A DNA stretch of 35,635 bases from Mycobacterium sp. 1245805.9. Lineage in GTDB: Bacteria > Actinomycetota > Actinomycetes > Mycobacteriales > Mycobacteriaceae. The notes beneath the pieces were generated by a model. It was not told where the DNA came from. It saw only the letters and a list, made by a program, of their open reading frames with translations, and ran no database searches. Each line of letters begins with the position of its first letter. Position 1 is the stretch's first letter. Location of the stretch: assembly GCF_001672915.1 (NCBI RefSeq), contig NZ_LZKR01000106.1, forward strand, positions 1-35,635. The letters run 5' to 3'. Positions 1-8,300 of the stretch are shown here, piece by piece. The position numbers were made by a program, and so were the translations under genes.

Positions 1-2
1 CC

Positions 3-92
3 GCGGACACCCCGGACGGCTTCGGCGTTGCCGTCGTGCGGGAAGAGGGTAAGTGGCGCTGTTATCCCATGGGCGCCTACGCTAGTCGCTGA
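3..92 (+). pseudogene. fragment resembling N-terminus of tRNA adenosine deaminase-associated protein
   Basis: An open frame runs in from the window edge and stops at TGA 90-92. It reads ADTPDGFGVAVVREEGKWRC followed by YPMGAYASR. The FGVAVVREEGKWRC stretch resembles, from memory, the first residues of the mycobacterial tRNA-deaminase-associated family (Rv3753c). In M. tuberculosis that gene is divergent from tyrA, so its 5' end should lie on the minus strand here. The plus-strand orientation and the early stop suggest a rearranged or chimeric edge, or a decayed piece. The alternative is the true 3' end of an unrelated gene. The match is recalled, not computed. Confidence 0.35.
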
Positions 93-133
93 CCAGGCCA
101 CCTGACCAGACGGAACACCGTCGCCCGGCAAAA

Positions 134-1123
134 GTGTGCAAACCTAAGACGGTGGCCCGCGCTGTATCCAAGACACCCGTCTGCGTGCTCGGGCTCGGCC
201 TGATCGGCGGCTCGATCATGCGGGCCGCGACGGCGGCCGGGCGCGAGGTGTTCGGCTACAACCGATCCGTCGAGGGCGCGCATGCGGCCACCGCCGACGG
301 CTTCGACGCCAGCACCGATCTCAGCCACACCCTGACCCGCGCCGCCGACACCGGCGCGCTGATCGTCCTGGCCGTGCCGATGCCGGCACTGGCGGGCATG
401 CTCGCCCACATCAGCGAGCTGGCCCCCCATTGCCCGCTGACCGACGTCACCAGCGTCAAGAGCGCAGTGCTGACGGAGGTGGCCGCGGCCGGTCTGCTGG
501 AGCGCTTCGTCGGCGGTCACCCGATGACGGGCACCGCGGACTCGGGCTGGGCCGCCGGATACGCCGGGCTATTCACCAGGGCCCCGTGGGTCATCAGCGT
601 GGACGACCATGTCGACCCCCGGGTGTGGTCGATGGTGATGACCCTGGCGCTGGACTGCGGCGCGCTGGTGGTGCCGGCCAAATCGGATGAGCATGACGCC
701 GCGGCGGCCGCCATCTCGCACCTGCCCCACCTGCTGGCCGAGGCCCTGGCGGTCACCGCCGGCGAGGTCCCGCTGGCGTTCGCGCTGGCGGCCGGCTCCT
801 TCCGGGACGGCACCCGGGTCGCCGGCACCGCCCCGGACCTGGTCCGCGCGATGTGCGAGGGCAACGCCGAGCAGCTGCTCCCCGCGGTCGACCAGGTCAT
901 CGAGTTGCTGCGCCGCGCCCGCGACTCCCTGGCCCACCACAACTCGCTGGCCGACCTCGTCGACGCGGGCCACGCCGCGCGGATCCGTTACGACAGCTTC
1001 CCACGCTCCGACATCTTCACGGTCGTCATCGGCGGGGAGAAGTGGCGCGAGGAACTGGCCGCCGCGGGCCGCGCGGGCGGGGTGATCAGATCCGCTCTGC
1101 CAAGCTTGGATAGTCCACAATGA
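134..1123 (+). CDS. tyrA: prephenate dehydrogenase
   Basis: Catalyses NAD(P)-dependent oxidative decarboxylation of prephenate to 4-hydroxyphenylpyruvate in tyrosine synthesis, in the cytoplasm. A Rossmann motif GLGLIG sits at residues 20-25. GGHPMTGT near 135-142 and [11 protein letters not shown] in the C-terminal helical half are typical of the TyrA family. The protein of 329 aa is slightly longer than the roughly 300 aa usual for mycobacteria. The frame can start at GTG 134 or GTG 152; neither has a strong Shine-Dalgarno, and the later start would fit the family length better. The 3' end overlaps the convergent glycolipid-binding-domain gene by 38 bp. Matches Rv3754 in content and position. 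Confidence 0.93.
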   Translation: MCKPKTVARAVSKTPVCVLGLGLIGGSIMRAATAAGREVFGYNRSVEGAHAATADGFDASTDLSHTLTRAADTGALIVLAVPMPALAGMLAHISELAPHCPLTDVTSVKSAVLTEVAAAGLLERFVGGHPMTGTADSGWAAGYAGLFTRAPWVISVDDHVDPRVWSMVMTLALDCGALVVPAKSDEHDAAAAAISHLPHLLAEALAVTAGEVPLAFALAAGSFRDGTRVAGTAPDLVRAMCEGNAEQLLPAVDQVIELLRRARDSLAHHNSLADLVDAGHAARIRYDSFPRSDIFTVVIGGEKWREELAAAGRAGGVIRSALPSLDSPQ

Positions 1124-1685
1124 ACCCGTCCTCGTCCACGCTCACGGTGGTGTCGGCGACGGGAGAGCGCAACTTGATTCCGTCGAGACGGCCCTGGCTG
1201 GTGTAGCTGACGGTCGCCGCGGTGACGGACATGTCGGGCACGTTCACGTAGACCATGGGCAGCGCCACCGTGTCCGCCCGTTCGTGCAGGGCGAGGCGGC
1301 GGATCGGTAGTGCGTTGAAGAACGGGCTGAACACCACGTCGACGTCGAGCGCGCCGTTGTATCCGGCGCGCCGCTCGCCCTGGTGGTCGGTGATCAGCCA
1401 CATGTTTTCCTCGTCCCGGGCGATGGACAGCACGCGTTCACGCTCGGCCAACGTCACGGTCAACCCGAGCCGCTTGGTGGCGCCGGTCTCGTCGGTCTGC
1501 AGGTCGTAGTAGGCGCCGAACGCCGGGTTGGTCGGGGTGGCGGCGGCCACGATGCGCCCGTTAGCCCTGATCCGCTTGTTGGACAGCTGGATTCGTACCG
1601 ATTCCATGCGTGAGATGTCCTGTGCGCGCCAGGTCAGCATCGCCTGCCGCACGCGCCGGGCGGGGTCGGAGGGGGCTGCGTTCAC
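1086..1685 (-). CDS. putative glycolipid-binding domain protein (DUF1089-like)
   Basis: A 199-aa cytoplasmic protein. The conserved pattern [18 protein letters not shown] and the C-terminal [13 protein letters not shown] match what I know of the putative glycolipid-binding family (PF06475). GTG 1685 is chosen as the start because it lies 4 nt after the proZ stop (1690-1692) and gives the length I recall for Rv3755c. The frame could extend upstream to 1733, into proZ. It is the last gene of the proXVWZ operon, though no biochemical link to osmolyte uptake is known to me. Its 3' end overlaps tyrA. Confidence 0.75.
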   Translation of the reverse strand: MNAAPSDPARRVRQAMLTWRAQDISRMESVRIQLSNKRIRANGRIVAAATPTNPAFGAYYDLQTDETGATKRLGLTVTLAERERVLSIARDEENMWLITDHQGERRAGYNGALDVDVVFSPFFNALPIRRLALHERADTVALPMVYVNVPDMSVTAATVSYTSQGRLDGIKLRSPVADTTVSVDEDGFIVDYPSLAERI

Positions 1686-1689
1686 GCTT

Positions 1690-2436
1690 CTACCGTAAAA
1701 CTTGTCCACCGACGGCGGCAGGTTTGTCGGCAAGTGCGGTGGGCGTCACGTGCTCGCGCCGGCGGATGCGCCCACGTAGCCGGCCGGTGCCGGGCGCCGA
1801 CGCCCACACCGCGAGCGCCAGCAGGCCGTCGAGGATCAGCGCCAACGCGGCCACCATCAGCGCGCCGACCAGCGCGAGGTGGAATTGGCGTTCCTTGATC
1901 CCGTCGATCAGGTAGCGGCCCAGCCCGCCGAGGCTGGCGTAGGCGGCGACGGTCGCGGTGGCGACCACCTGCAGCGTCGCGTTGCGCAGCCCGCCCAGGA
2001 TCAGCGGCAGCGCGTTGGGTATCTCGGCGCGCAGCAGCACCTGCGCCTCCGTCATGCCCATCGCGCGGGCGGCGTCGACGACCGTCGGCTCGACGTTGGC
2101 GATGCCCGCATAGGTGCCGGCCAGCAGCGACGGCACGCCGAGCAGCATCAGGGCGACCAGCGGCGGCCCCAAACCCAGCCCGAACAGCAGCACCCCCAGC
2201 AGCAGCACGCCCAGCGTCGGCAGGGCGCGCAGGCCGTTGACGGCGCCGACCACCAGCAGCGTGCCGCGCCCGGTGTGCCCGATGATCAGCCCGACCGGGA
2301 CGGCGATCAGCGCCGACGCGCCCACCGCGATCGCGGTGTACTCCAGATGCTCCAGGACCCGCGACGCCAGCCCGACGGGGCCGGTCCAGTTGTCGGCGGT
2401 CAGGAGGTAGGAGATGGCCTGCTGCACGAAGTTCAT
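1690..2436 (-). CDS. proZ: osmoprotectant ABC transporter permease ProZ
   Basis: Membrane permease of a betaine/choline/carnitine-type ABC importer (OpuC/ProU class). The 248-aa sequence starts MNFVQQAISYL and has about five or six hydrophobic segments. The cytoplasmic EAA-like loop that contacts the ATPase reads DAARAMGMTEAQVLLRAEIP, followed by LPLILGGLRNATLQ. The ATG at 2436 overlaps the proW TGA as ATGA, indicating translational coupling. An upstream in-frame extension to 2502 is within proW and is rejected. The C-terminal 30 residues are basic and unlike the membrane core. Confidence 0.93.
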   Translation of the reverse strand: MNFVQQAISYLLTADNWTGPVGLASRVLEHLEYTAIAVGASALIAVPVGLIIGHTGRGTLLVVGAVNGLRALPTLGVLLLGVLLFGLGLGPPLVALMLLGVPSLLAGTYAGIANVEPTVVDAARAMGMTEAQVLLRAEIPNALPLILGGLRNATLQVVATATVAAYASLGGLGRYLIDGIKERQFHLALVGALMVAALALILDGLLALAVWASAPGTGRLRGRIRRREHVTPTALADKPAAVGGQVLR

Positions 2437-3119
2437 CGCGCGCCGCCCACGACAGGGGCCACCACCGACCGGCGGCGCGGGGTGCGCCCGGCCCGCTCCC
2501 ACGGCGTGGCCAGCCGGCCCGCCAGGACGATGAGCGCGTCGATGCCGATCGCCAGCACGAACAGCGCGATGATGCCGGCGACGATCTGATCGCTCTTGTC
2601 GGTCTGGTACCCCTCGGTGAACCAGGTGCCCAGGCCCCCGATGCCGATCACCGACCCCACCGAGACCATCGCGATGTTGGTCACGACTACCACGCGCAGC
2701 CCCGCGACGAGCACCGGGATGGACAGCGGCAGTTCGACTCTCAGCATCCGCTTGAGCGTCGGGTAGCCGACGGCGGTGGCGGCGTCGCTGACCTGGGCGG
2801 GCACCGCGTCCAGCGCCTCGAGCACCGCCCGCACCAGCAGCGCGGCGGTGTAGGCCGTCAGCGCCACCATGACGTTGGCCTCGTCGAGGATCCGGGTTCC
2901 GATGATCGTCGGCAACACCACGAACAGCGCCAGCGAGGGGACGGTGAACACGACGCTGGCGGTCGCCGTGGTCAGCCGCCGGGCGATCGGCGCGCGCTGC
3001 ACCAGCACGCCCAGCGGCACCGCAATGGCCAACCCGATCACCACCGGCACCAGCGACAGCCGCAGATGGATCACGGTCAGCGCCCAGGCGTCGTCGAGGT
3101 GGTTGAGCAGGTAGTGCAT
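2433..3119 (-). CDS. proW: osmoprotectant ABC transporter permease ProW
   Basis: Second permease of the osmolyte importer, 228 aa, starting MHYLLNHLDDAW. The binding-protein-dependent permease signature appears as DAATAVGYPTLKRMLRVELPLSIPVLVAGLR in the second half, with several membrane-spanning stretches. ATG 3119 lies 2 nt after the proV stop, and its own stop overlaps the proZ start. The same frame stays open far upstream through proV, but that stretch is Arg-rich antisense-type sequence and is not coding. Expected to form a heteromeric channel with ProZ driven by ProV. Confidence 0.93.
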   Translation of the reverse strand: MHYLLNHLDDAWALTVIHLRLSLVPVVIGLAIAVPLGVLVQRAPIARRLTTATASVVFTVPSLALFVVLPTIIGTRILDEANVMVALTAYTAALLVRAVLEALDAVPAQVSDAATAVGYPTLKRMLRVELPLSIPVLVAGLRVVVVTNIAMVSVGSVIGIGGLGTWFTEGYQTDKSDQIVAGIIALFVLAIGIDALIVLAGRLATPWERAGRTPRRRSVVAPVVGGAR

Positions 3120-3121
3120 GC

Positions 3122-4213
3122 CTAGGCCCTCCGCCGGTCTTCCACCGCGGCCAGCACGTCGGCGGCCAGCACGCCGCCGATCAGCTTGCCCCCGTCGTCG
3201 ACGGCGACCCCCAGGCCGGACGGCGACGACAGCGCCGCGTCGAGGGCGTGGCTGAGGTTGCCGTCGGGGCGGAACACCGACCCGACGCCGCCCATGCTGT
3301 CGGACAACGACACGCCCGCGCGGTGCTTGCGCAAGCCCTCGGCGTCGATCCATCCCACCGGGGCGCCAGCGTCGTCGACGACCACCGCCCAGCCGTCCGG
3401 CGGGCCCGCGTCGGGCAGGCTGGCCGCGGCGATCCGGTCGATGTCGTGCAATGGCAACCCGTCGGCGCCCATGAGCTGCAGCCACCGATAGCCGCGGCCC
3501 AGGCCGATGAACCGGGCAACGAATTCGTTGGCCGGACGCGACAGCAGCTGTGCGGGTTCGTCGTACTGCTGCAGCACGCCGTCCCGGAACACCGCTATCC
3601 GTTCGCCGAGCCGCAGCGCCTCGTCGATGTCGTGCGTGACGAACACGGTCGTCTTGTGCAATTCGCTTTGCAGACGCAGGATTTCGTTCTGCAGCTCGTG
3701 GCGCACCACCGGGTCGACCGCGGAGAACGGCTCGTCCATCAACAGGATCGGCGGATCCGCGGCGAGCGCGCGCGCCACGCCGACGCGTTGTTGTTCGCCG
3801 CCGGAGAGCTGCGCCGGGTAGCGGGTGGCGATCTTGGGGTCCAACCCGACGCGCTCGAGCACCTCGTAGGCGGCCTTGCGGGCATCCCGGCGCGAGCGGC
3901 CCTTGAGCACGGGAACCGTTGCGACGTTGTCGATCACGCGCTGATGGGGCATCAGGCCGGCGTGCTGGATGACATAGCCGATCCCGAGGCGCAACCGCAC
4001 CGGGTTGACGGTCGAGACGTCCGCCCCGTTGACGGTTATCCTGCCGGAGGTCGGCTCGATCATCCGGTTGATCATGCGCAACGCCGTGGTCTTGCCGCTG
4101 CCCGAAGAGCCAACGAACACCGTCAATTCCCCGTTGGGGACCACCAGGCTCAGCCCGTCGACGGCCGTCGTCCCGTCGGCGAAGACCTTGCTGACATTGT
4201 CGAAGACGATCAA
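3122..4213 (-). CDS. proV: osmoprotectant ABC transporter ATP-binding protein ProV
   Basis: ATPase subunit of the osmolyte importer, 363 aa. Walker A GSSGSGKT is at residues 35-42, the Q-loop Gln at 83, the signature LSGGEQQRV at 136-144, Walker B ILLMDEP at 156-162 and the switch His at 194 (VFVTHD). The C-terminal third (about 245-360) looks like a CBS-domain pair, as in OpuCA/ProV proteins, where it senses ionic strength. The ATG overlaps the proX stop as ATGA. Cytoplasmic, paired with ProW and ProZ. Confidence 0.96.
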   Translation of the reverse strand: MIVFDNVSKVFADGTTAVDGLSLVVPNGELTVFVGSSGSGKTTALRMINRMIEPTSGRITVNGADVSTVNPVRLRLGIGYVIQHAGLMPHQRVIDNVATVPVLKGRSRRDARKAAYEVLERVGLDPKIATRYPAQLSGGEQQRVGVARALAADPPILLMDEPFSAVDPVVRHELQNEILRLQSELHKTTVFVTHDIDEALRLGERIAVFRDGVLQQYDEPAQLLSRPANEFVARFIGLGRGYRWLQLMGADGLPLHDIDRIAAASLPDAGPPDGWAVVVDDAGAPVGWIDAEGLRKHRAGVSLSDSMGGVGSVFRPDGNLSHALDAALSSPSGLGVAVDDGGKLIGGVLAADVLAAVEDRRRA

Positions 4214-5163
4214 CGCGGTTGACCGATCGGGTGGTTGAAGCCGTTGTCGCGCACCCAGTTTCGGGCGGCCTGGTCGGGATCGATGCCGGAATTGCCCGAC
4301 ACCGCGGCATTGAGGCGAGCCACGCCGGAGGTGGTCAGCTTCGCCGACACCGCGTCCAGCACATCCTTGAGGCGGTCCGATTTCTTCTGCGAATTCACCA
4401 GCGGCACAATGTTACCGGCCAGGAAGTTGTGCTGCGGGTCCTCGAGCGCCACCAGATGATTCTGCAGCATCGCCGGTGAGGTGCTGAAGATGTTGGCGGC
4501 GGTCACCTTGCCCTCCACCAGCGCGCGCACGGTCACCGCGCCGCCGCCGTCGTTGATGGCGACGAAGTTGCCCGGGGCGATGTTGAGTCCGTACTTCTGC
4601 CGCAGACCCGGCAGCCCGGACGGGCGCGACTCGAACGCCGATGGCGCCCCGAAACGCACGTCCGGCGAGTGCGCGGCCAAATCGCCGATCGTCTTCAGGT
4701 TCCAGTCGCCGGCCGTGCCAGTGATGACGGTGACGGTGTCGGTGTCCGAAGCCGGCGACGGCGTCAGGATCGACAGGTCACCGGGCAGCTTCTTGTACAA
4801 CTCCAGCTCGACGTCGTCGAGCATGGTCGCAGTGGAGTCGGGCGCGAAGTACAACAGCAGGTTGCCGATGTATTCGGGCACCAGGTCGATGGAATGATCC
4901 TTCAGCGCAGGAACATACGTCTCCCGGCTGCCGATCCCCATCCGGCGCCCGATCTCGAACCCGTTGGCCTGCAACGCTTCTGCGTAGATCTCAGCGACGA
5001 TCTCCGACTCGGGAAAGTCGCCGGAGCCGACCACGATGGATTTCGGGCTGCGCATCTGCGCACCCAGCGGATCGGAATTGCTGCACGCGGCGATCAGGCA
5101 TACCGTCGCCAGCCACGCTGCCGTCCGGACGGTCCCGCGGCGCACGCGCAGCGGCATCCTCAT
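4210..5163 (-). CDS. proX: osmoprotectant-binding lipoprotein ProX
   Basis: Substrate-binding protein of the importer, 317 aa. It has a basic N-region, a hydrophobic core and a lipobox LIAAC with the lipidated Cys at 27, so it should be anchored outside the membrane. The body fits the OpuAC/glycine-betaine-binding family: VVGSGDFPESEIVAEIYAEAL near the start of the mature part and DLVPEYIGNLL near residue 94. It is the first gene of the five-gene operon. ATG 5163 sits 7 nt after a TAGTGT -10-like box, so the mRNA may be leaderless. A second ATG at 5157 is possible. Confidence 0.93.
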   Translation of the reverse strand: MRMPLRVRRGTVRTAAWLATVCLIAACSNSDPLGAQMRSPKSIVVGSGDFPESEIVAEIYAEALQANGFEIGRRMGIGSRETYVPALKDHSIDLVPEYIGNLLLYFAPDSTATMLDDVELELYKKLPGDLSILTPSPASDTDTVTVITGTAGDWNLKTIGDLAAHSPDVRFGAPSAFESRPSGLPGLRQKYGLNIAPGNFVAINDGGGAVTVRALVEGKVTAANIFSTSPAMLQNHLVALEDPQHNFLAGNIVPLVNSQKKSDRLKDVLDAVSAKLTTSGVARLNAAVSGNSGIDPDQAARNWVRDNGFNHPIGQPR

Positions 5164-5170
5164 ACCGCCG

Positions 5171-5176
5171 ACACTA
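5171..5176 (-). promoter_or_regulatory. -10-like box of proX operon
   Basis: TAGTGT on the minus strand, followed by 7 nt and the proX ATG. This spacing would put the transcript start at or next to the start codon. No clear -35 is seen. Confidence 0.45.
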
Positions 5177-5416
5177 ACGGCAGAACCGCCGCGGCGCCCC
5201 CGGCGGGGCGGGCGGGGGAGGAGAGTCAGGGGTTTGGCCGCTCATAATCTCATCTTTGTCCCATCGTGCGCAGATTGAAACAAATCTACCCAAAACCGCC
5301 CGCCCCCGCCGGATCCGCACCACGGCGCGACATCCAAGGAACCGGCCGTCGGGTTCACCCGCGCCGGCGCTTTATGGTCATTCCTGATCGCCGGTTTTCT
5401 GATCCTGATCCTGCTG

Positions 5417-5611
5417 TTGATCTTCATCGCTCAGAACACGGATTCGGCGGCATTTGCGTTCTTGGGCTGGCGCTGGAGCCTGCCGCTGGGCGTGGCGATC
5501 CTGCTGTCGGCGGTGGTGGGCGGCCTGATCACCGTGGCGGCCGGCACCGCCCGAATCATCCAGCTGCGGCGCGCGGCGAAGAAGCACCACGCGGCCGCCC
5601 ACCAGGTCTAG
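5417..5611 (+). CDS. LapA-domain-like membrane protein (Rv3760-like), 5' end disrupted or unclear
   Basis: The frame is open from 5279 to 5611 and encodes a soluble N-part, a hydrophobic stretch (LWSFLIAGFLILILLLIFI), AQN, a short link, a second membrane segment and a basic tail RRAAKKHH. This is the layout of DUF1049/LapA-type proteins. The only start codon in frame is TTG 5417, inside the first membrane segment. GTG 5266 is in another frame and would join this one if one C of the five-C run 5303-5307 were absent. That would give about 111 aa, near the length I recall for Rv3760. The gene is therefore frameshifted, mis-sequenced or truncated. Confidence 0.6.
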   Translation: MIFIAQNTDSAAFAFLGWRWSLPLGVAILLSAVVGGLITVAAGTARIIQLRRAAKKHHAAAHQV

Positions 5612-5630
5612 CTGTCGGCGTTGCGGGTGA

Positions 5631-5717
5631 ATCCTGGGCCCTGCGCGTGAATCGTCGGCGGGAAAAATGCCGAAATCCCGCCGCTCGTACACACTGAAAA
5701 CCCTCAGCGCACACTCA
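5631..5717. repeat. 87-bp direct repeat, copy 1
   Basis: Copy 1 of an imperfect direct repeat lying 122 bp before copy 2, with about four to six mismatches. It holds an internal hairpin CGGCGGGA...TCCCGCCG and ends in an ACACTGAAAACCCT-AGCGCACACTCA motif. It sits between convergent genes, so a role in transcription termination is likely. Confidence 0.85.
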
Positions 5718-5752
5718 ACGCGCTTGACCAAGCGGTCGAACATCGCGTGTGG

Positions 5753-5839
5753 ATCCTGGGCCCTGCGCGTGAATCGTCGGCGGGAAAAACGCCGAAAACC
5801 CGCCGCTCGTACACACTGAAAACCCTAAGCGCACACTCA
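5753..5839. repeat. 87-bp direct repeat, copy 2
   Basis: Second copy of the 5631-5717 repeat. The hairpin arms are CGGCGGG and CCCGCCG. Its end overlaps the stop codon of the convergent APH-family gene at 5837-5839. Confidence 0.85.
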
Positions 5840-6922
5840 CCCGGGCAGCTTGGCCAGCTCCGCCAGCCCGCGGGAGATCAGCGGCGCGACCACCTCGGGC
5901 ATGTGCTCGGATTCTTTCCCGCTGGCCAGGTCCGACATCCGCCGGCGGAAGTCGATGCCGGCTGCGATGATGGCGAGCTTGAAGTACGCCAGCGCCATGT
6001 AGAACTCCCAATGCGCCAACGGCAACCCGGCCACCAGCGAGTAGCGGTCGGCCAGCTCGTCGGCCGTCGGCAACAGCGGCGACGTCCAGGCGGCCTGCGC
6101 GTTCACGATCAGGTCCAGCGCCGGGTCGCGGTAGACGCACATCAGGGCGGCGTCGGACAGCGGGTCGCCCAGCGTCGAGAGTTCCCAGTCCACGACCGCG
6201 CGCACCTTCGTCGGGTCGTCGGCGTCCAGGATCGTGTTGTCGATCCGGTAGTCCCCGTGCACGATCGAGGTCCGGCTCTGCTGCGGAATGGATTGGCGCA
6301 GGCCGGAATGCAGCCGTTCGACGTCGGCGTCGCGGTGGTCGTCGGGCAGCCGCACCAGCTCCCATTGCGAACCCCACCGTCGCACCTGGCGCTCGAGGTA
6401 CCCGCTGGGCTTGCCAAAGTCGCCCAGCCCCACGGCGTTCGGGTCGACATTGTGCAGATCGACGAGGACCCGGATCAACGAGTCGACGCAGGCGTCGATG
6501 ACGGTGTGACTGAACGCTTCGAGCTGCGCGCGCCGGCGCACCACCTGCCCGGCAACGAATTCGACGATCTGAAACGGCGCGCCCAGCACCGAGTCGTCCT
6601 CGCACAGCGCGATCGTGCGCGCCACCGGGACCGGCGTGTCCTGCAGCGCGGCGACGACCTTGTATTCGCGGGCCATGTCGTGGGCCGACGGCGTCAGCCC
6701 GTGCAGCGGCGGGCGGCGCACCAGCCAGCTGGTCGCGTCGTCGTACACCCGGAACGTCAGATTCGAGCGGCCACCGGAGATGAACTGGCCCCGCAGCTCG
6801 CCGTCGCGGCCTATCCCGAGCGAACGCAGGTACCGGTCCAGCGAGGCCAGGTCGAGCCCGTCGAGTCGGTCAACTGAAGTCACTCGAACTTGTTTACCAC
6901 CGCCGATGTCGGTCACCTTCAC
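5837..6922 (-). CDS. APH-fold phosphotransferase (Rv3761c/'FadE36'-like)
   Basis: A 361-aa protein of the aminoglycoside phosphotransferase/choline-kinase fold, in the ACAD10/11-associated subgroup. The catalytic loop IVHGDYRIDN centres on Asp224 and the metal-binding segment AVVDWELSTLGDP on Asp245. The nucleotide-binding lysine position reads WLVRRPP, as in this subgroup. GTG 6922 is chosen because it overlaps the TGA of the upstream histidine phosphatase as GTGA; ATG 6952 is the alternative. In M. tuberculosis the equivalent is named fadE36, but the sequence is a kinase fold, not an acyl-CoA dehydrogenase. Substrate unknown; a hydroxyacyl-CoA is plausible by family. Confidence 0.85.
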   Translation of the reverse strand: MKVTDIGGGKQVRVTSVDRLDGLDLASLDRYLRSLGIGRDGELRGQFISGGRSNLTFRVYDDATSWLVRRPPLHGLTPSAHDMAREYKVVAALQDTPVPVARTIALCEDDSVLGAPFQIVEFVAGQVVRRRAQLEAFSHTVIDACVDSLIRVLVDLHNVDPNAVGLGDFGKPSGYLERQVRRWGSQWELVRLPDDHRDADVERLHSGLRQSIPQQSRTSIVHGDYRIDNTILDADDPTKVRAVVDWELSTLGDPLSDAALMCVYRDPALDLIVNAQAAWTSPLLPTADELADRYSLVAGLPLAHWEFYMALAYFKLAIIAAGIDFRRRMSDLASGKESEHMPEVVAPLISRGLAELAKLPG

Positions 6923-7527
6923 CACCGCTGATTTCGCGGCAAGAGATCCCATACATGCTCGACGGTGTTGACCCCGGCCACCGTCGCCTGACCCGTCCGC
7001 GAGAACAACAGCCGGGTCACCGAGGCGTAGTCGACGGGGAAGGACAACAACCGCCTGGTGCCCAGGATCTCGTGCAGCAGGACGTTGATCACCCCGCCAT
7101 GGCTGAACACCGCGACCGTGTCCTCGGGGTCGGCGGCGACGACGAGGTCGTCGACCCCGGCGCGGACCCGCGCACGAAACGCGTCCTCGTCGACCGCGCT
7201 GGGCAGATGCCCCTCGGCCAGGCGGGCCCACTCCTCGGGTCGTTCCGCTTTGATCTGCTCGACGGGGATGTAGACGGGAAGGTCGCGGTCGTATTCGGCG
7301 AATCGGTCGTCGATCTCCACCTGCAACCGGCGGGTGGCCGCGACGGGTTCGGCGGTCTGGATGGCGCGCCGCTGCGGGCTGCTCACCACCCGCGCGATGG
7401 GGAACCGGGCGAGCGCGTCGGGCAGGCGCTCGACCTGCGCCCACCCCTGCTCCGACAGGTCCGGGTCGGAGCCCTCGCCGTGTTCGCTGCGCAGCGGCAG
7501 CGCATGCCGGACCAAGAGCACTTGCAT
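6919..7527 (-). CDS. histidine phosphatase (phosphoglycerate mutase-like)
   Basis: A 202-aa protein of the histidine phosphatase superfamily. The phosphohistidine motif is LVRHALP at residues 5-11 (RHA instead of the usual RHG), followed by SSPQRRAIQTAEP and, late in the protein, VFSHGGVINVLL with the second catalytic His. ATG 7527 follows GGGAACGAAC and directly precedes the hydrophobic strand QVLLVRH. An extension upstream to 7653 would overlap the divergent methyltransferase and is rejected. It forms an operon with the APH-family gene (GTGA overlap). Substrate cannot be told from sequence. Confidence 0.85.
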   Translation of the reverse strand: MQVLLVRHALPLRSEHGEGSDPDLSEQGWAQVERLPDALARFPIARVVSSPQRRAIQTAEPVAATRRLQVEIDDRFAEYDRDLPVYIPVEQIKAERPEEWARLAEGHLPSAVDEDAFRARVRAGVDDLVVAADPEDTVAVFSHGGVINVLLHEILGTRRLLSFPVDYASVTRLLFSRTGQATVAGVNTVEHVWDLLPRNQRW

Positions 7528-7604
7528 GTTCGTTCCCGTCGTCGGATTGTGGGCAGCGCCCAGTTTCTCATCGCGCCGCGCGACACCGAGCCCGAGGAGG
7601 AGAG

Positions 7605-8276
7605 ATGACCCAGCCGCAGATGGATTGGGACGCCGCATACCGGCAGGAAACACCGCCGCCGTGGAGCATCGGCCGGCCGCAACCCGAGCTGGCGGCGCTG
7701 ATCGACGAAGGCAAGATCCGCAGCGATGTCCTGGACTCCGGCTGCGGCCACGCGGAGCTGTCGCTCGCCCTCGCCGCGCGCGGGTACACGGTCGTCGGGC
7801 TGGACGCCAGCGCGACGGCGATCCACGCCGCGGCCGCGGCGGCCGCCGAACGAGGCCTGACGACAGCGACTTTCGCGCAGGCCGACGTCACCAACTTCGG
7901 GGGCTATGACGGTCGCTTCTCCACGATCCTGGACAGCGGACTGTTCCACGCGCTGCCGCCCGAGAGCCGCCAGGACTATCTGCAGTCGATCTTCCGGGCC
8001 GCCGCGCCGGGGGCCGCGCTGTACATCCTGGCCTTCGCCGCGGGGGCGCTCGGGCCCCAGAGCGCCGACCGGCCCGGCCCGCGCGGCTTCACCGAAACCG
8101 AGCTGCACGACACCGTCGCGCAGCTCTGGCAGGTCGACGACGTCCGCCCCGCCAAGCTCTACGGGAACGCCGCCGCGCTCGCGGCTGCCGGTGATCCGTT
8201 GCCCGAGGTCGAATTCGACACCGACGGCCACTTCATGGCGCCGGGCTTCCTGCTGAGCGCGCACAAGCCCTCGTAA
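7605..8276 (+). CDS. class I SAM-dependent methyltransferase
   Basis: A 223-aa protein with a Rossmann-type SAM-binding motif VLDSGCGHAELS near residues 42-53, an acidic residue after strand 2 (VVGLDASATAI) and a motif IV-like ILDSGLFHALP. The N-terminal DWDAAYRQETPPPWSIGRPQP is typical of the thiopurine/tellurite-resistance-like small methyltransferases common in mycobacteria. ATG 7605 has a strong AGGAGG upstream. It is divergent from the histidine phosphatase and ends 66 nt before the APH-SDR-ACAD operon, separated by a palindrome. Substrate unknown. Confidence 0.85.
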   Translation: MTQPQMDWDAAYRQETPPPWSIGRPQPELAALIDEGKIRSDVLDSGCGHAELSLALAARGYTVVGLDASATAIHAAAAAAAERGLTTATFAQADVTNFGGYDGRFSTILDSGLFHALPPESRQDYLQSIFRAAAPGAALYILAFAAGALGPQSADRPGPRGFTETELHDTVAQLWQVDDVRPAKLYGNAAALAAAGDPLPEVEFDTDGHFMAPGFLLSAHKPS

Positions 8277-8300
8277 CGGCACGGGCTTTCCGCGCCCAGT

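Noticed and set aside
3120..4310. N-terminal extension of proW
   Set aside because: The frame is open but antisense-like Arg-rich and overlaps proV; the real start is ATG 3119.
5164..5260. riboswitch before proX
   Set aside because: The -10 box at 7 nt from the ATG leaves no leader to hold one.
5837..6922. acyl-CoA dehydrogenase (the fadE36 name)
   Set aside because: The sequence has HGD and DWE motifs of the APH kinase fold and none of the ACAD motifs.
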